From an uncultured Pelagibacteraceae bacterium (GTDB lineage: Bacteria; Pseudomonadota; Alphaproteobacteria; Pelagibacterales; Pelagibacteraceae), in contig CACNTW010000001.1 in NCBI GenBank assembly GCA_902623495.1, positions 207,706-271,705 on the forward strand: 64,000 nucleotides of DNA. Direction: 5' to 3'. The translations under genes and the position numbers were made by a program. How positions within the stretch are numbered: position 1 is the first letter of the stretch; every line of letters begins with the position of its first letter. The notes beneath the pieces are model-generated. The model was not told the origin of the DNA and did no database searches. It saw only the letters and a list, made by a program, of their open reading frames with translations. Positions 62,607-64,000 of the stretch are shown here, piece by piece.

Positions 62607-64000
62607 TATATAAGTTTTTCCTTATGTTTATTTTTGATGACATAGTAAGCAGTAATCAAACGAGCAATGAAATATACTGAAAATAGTGTTGTAAGTATTC
62701 CAACTCCAAGCGTTATAGAAAATCCTTTAATTGGACCTGAGCCCATAAAAAATAGAATTACTGCAGCGATTAAAGTTGTAATATTGGCATCTAAAATTGT
62801 TGTTCGTGATTTTGTATACCCAGAATCAAATGCTACAATTGAATTATTTTCATTTTTTAATTCTTCCTTAATTCTCTCAAAAATTAAAACATTTGCATCA
62901 ACAGCCATACCTACTGTTAAAATAATACCTGCAATACCTGGGAGTGTAAGAGTTGCTTCAAATAAAGTTAAAATCCCAACTAATAAAAATAAATTAGATA
63001 TTAAAGCTAAGTTAGCAATTAAGCCGAAAAATCTATATTTATAAAACATAAAGGCAACGACTAAGATAAATCCGATTATCAATGACATAATTCCTGCATT
63101 AATTGAGTCTTTTCCAAGGTCAGGACCTACAGTTCTTTCTTCGATAATATTAAGTGGAGCCGGCAAAGCACCTGATCTTAAAAGTAAAGCTAAATCCGTT
63201 GCTGATTGAAAGGTGAAATTACCAGATATCTGTCCATTTCCTCCAATAATTGGTTCTCTGACTTCAGGAGCACTAATAATTTTTCCATCCAAAACAATTG
63301 CCAACCTTTTTCCAACACCATTTGAAGTCGCCTTACCAAACTTTTTTGCTCCTACCCTATCCAAACTAAATGAAACAACTGTCTCATTAGTTTGATTATT
63401 CATAGTTGGTTTGGCATCCATAAGATTATCACCACTTAAAACAATTCGTTTACTAACAATGGCTTCACTAGAGCCATCCTCAAAAGAAAGTTTTTCTGTT
63501 CCAAATGATTCTTCAGAACTACTGGATATAAATTGGAAGGTTAAGTTTGCTGTTTTACCCAATAAAGATTTAATTCTACCAGGATCATCTAATCCTGGCA
63601 ACTCAACAAGAATTCTATCATTACCTCTTTTTAAAATATTTGGCTCATTAGTTCCTACTTCATCAACTCTTCTTCTTACAATTTCAATTGCTTGATCTAA
63701 TGAAGAATTTTTTAACAATACCAATCCATAGTCAGAAAATTCTAACTTGAATGAGGTATCCTTGTTTTCAAAGTTAAATTGATGAGATTTATATTGTTGA
63801 AAATAAGGATTTATCTCACTTTTATCATCATCTAAAAGAGATTTAACATCCTCAATCTTAAAATTTTCAACATCGAATATAATTGACTTATCCTCAATTA
63901 CAAAATTTCTAACCTTAATATCTTTATCTTTAAAAAATTTTTTAAACTCTAAAACTTTGCTTTGCAATCTTTGAGTAATGACCGGTTCGTTATCTATCTC
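62606..64000 (-). CDS. secD: protein translocase subunit SecD (cut by right edge)
   Basis: The frame is open to the last base, giving 464 C-terminal residues (the family has about 520-620). Seen: SLDQAIEIVRRRVDEVGTNE and NILKRGNDRILVELPGLDDPGR, the second periplasmic domain (AIVLDGKIISAPEVREPII), then six membrane helices with TLPGIAGIILTVGMAVDANV and LIFERIKEELK. The first residues visible (EIDNEPVITQRLQSKVLEFK) belong to the periplasmic P1 domain; the true start codon is outside the window. Partner of the adjacent secF. Confidence 0.95.
   Translation of the reverse strand, partial: EIDNEPVITQRLQSKVLEFKKFFKDKDIKVRNFVIEDKSIIFDVENFKIEDVKSLLDDDKSEINPYFQQYKSHQFNFENKDTSFKLEFSDYGLVLLKNSSLDQAIEIVRRRVDEVGTNEPNILKRGNDRILVELPGLDDPGRIKSLLGKTANLTFQFISSSSEESFGTEKLSFEDGSSEAIVSKRIVLSGDNLMDAKPTMNNQTNETVVSFSLDRVGAKKFGKATSNGVGKRLAIVLDGKIISAPEVREPIIGGNGQISGNFTFQSATDLALLLRSGALPAPLNIIEERTVGPDLGKDSINAGIMSLIIGFILVVAFMFYKYRFFGLIANLALISNLFLLVGILTLFEATLTLPGIAGIILTVGMAVDANVLIFERIKEELKNENNSIVAFDSGYTKSRTTILDANITTLIAAVILFFMGSGPIKGFSITLGVGILTTLFSVYFIARLITAYYVIKNKHKEKLI

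Overview
The window looks like a piece of a streamlined SAR11 (Pelagibacterales, Alphaproteobacteria) chromosome. This rests on very AT-rich DNA, Lys/Asn/Ile-rich proteins, gene gaps of a few bases or overlaps of 4 to 35 bases, and typical alphaproteobacterial gene strings with members missing (glyA-nrdR-ribD-ribE-ribBA-ribH-nusB-thiL; dacC-tmk-holB-metG-tatD; ssb next to gyrA and divergent from uvrA). I saw no rRNA, insertion sequence, CRISPR array or plasmid/phage structural gene. The species is not determined.

Layout. 1-1312: a lytic transglycosylase cut by the left edge, divergent from a long + strand run (1348-8675: dapA, smpB, folK, rsh, pyrE, pdxJ, acpS, lepB, rnc, recO). 8667-10742: hemB on the minus strand, a lone 2-oxoglutarate oxygenase, rpiB. 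10751-17024: glyA, nrdR, the riboflavin genes, nusB, thiL. 17107-22462: proton pyrophosphatase, bamE, a bc1-complex chaperone, rpmF, plsX, ihfA, merR, rpmG, chorismate mutase. 22506-26789: heme A synthase and a metY-hydrolase-methyltransferase-like minus operon. 26945-32135: rplM, rpsI, argC, a small lipoprotein, hom and two transporters.

32136-35814 is the only accessory-looking stretch: about 530 bases with no gene, a small methyltransferase (Ogt type), a GC-rich and clearly structured RNA locus on the minus strand that I cannot assign to a family, a 59-residue two-helix membrane protein, a tyrosine recombinase, a glycosyltransferase, a GIY-YIG protein and tRNA-Glu. The structured RNA at 32948-33143 is the best candidate for something undescribed.

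35850-48906: glpX, an SbmA/BacA-type transporter, an NDUFS4-like protein, tRNA-Pro, a zinc-ribbon membrane protein, nhaA, a glutathione peroxidase, then a long minus operon for DNA replication, tRNA charging and cell wall (MBL protein, tatD, metG, holB, tmk, dacC, an RlpA-like protein, mltB, rarD), then tRNA-Ser. 48907-64000: sdhE, recG, DUF502, an M48 lipoprotein protease, tRNA-Lys, the minus operon ssb-gyrA-coaD-ppi-tgt, uvrA, a urate-oxidase-N-like membrane protein, and secF-secD cut by the right edge.

Taken together these are housekeeping functions: riboflavin, pyridoxine, lysine, arginine, threonine/methionine and heme synthesis, cell-wall turnover, translation and DNA repair. Several genes deviate from the textbook form: Tgt without its zinc ligands, a RibBA whose GTP cyclohydrolase half is degenerate, an RlpA-like protein without its catalytic motif, a short Rsh, and GyrA with Gln at the Ser83 position.
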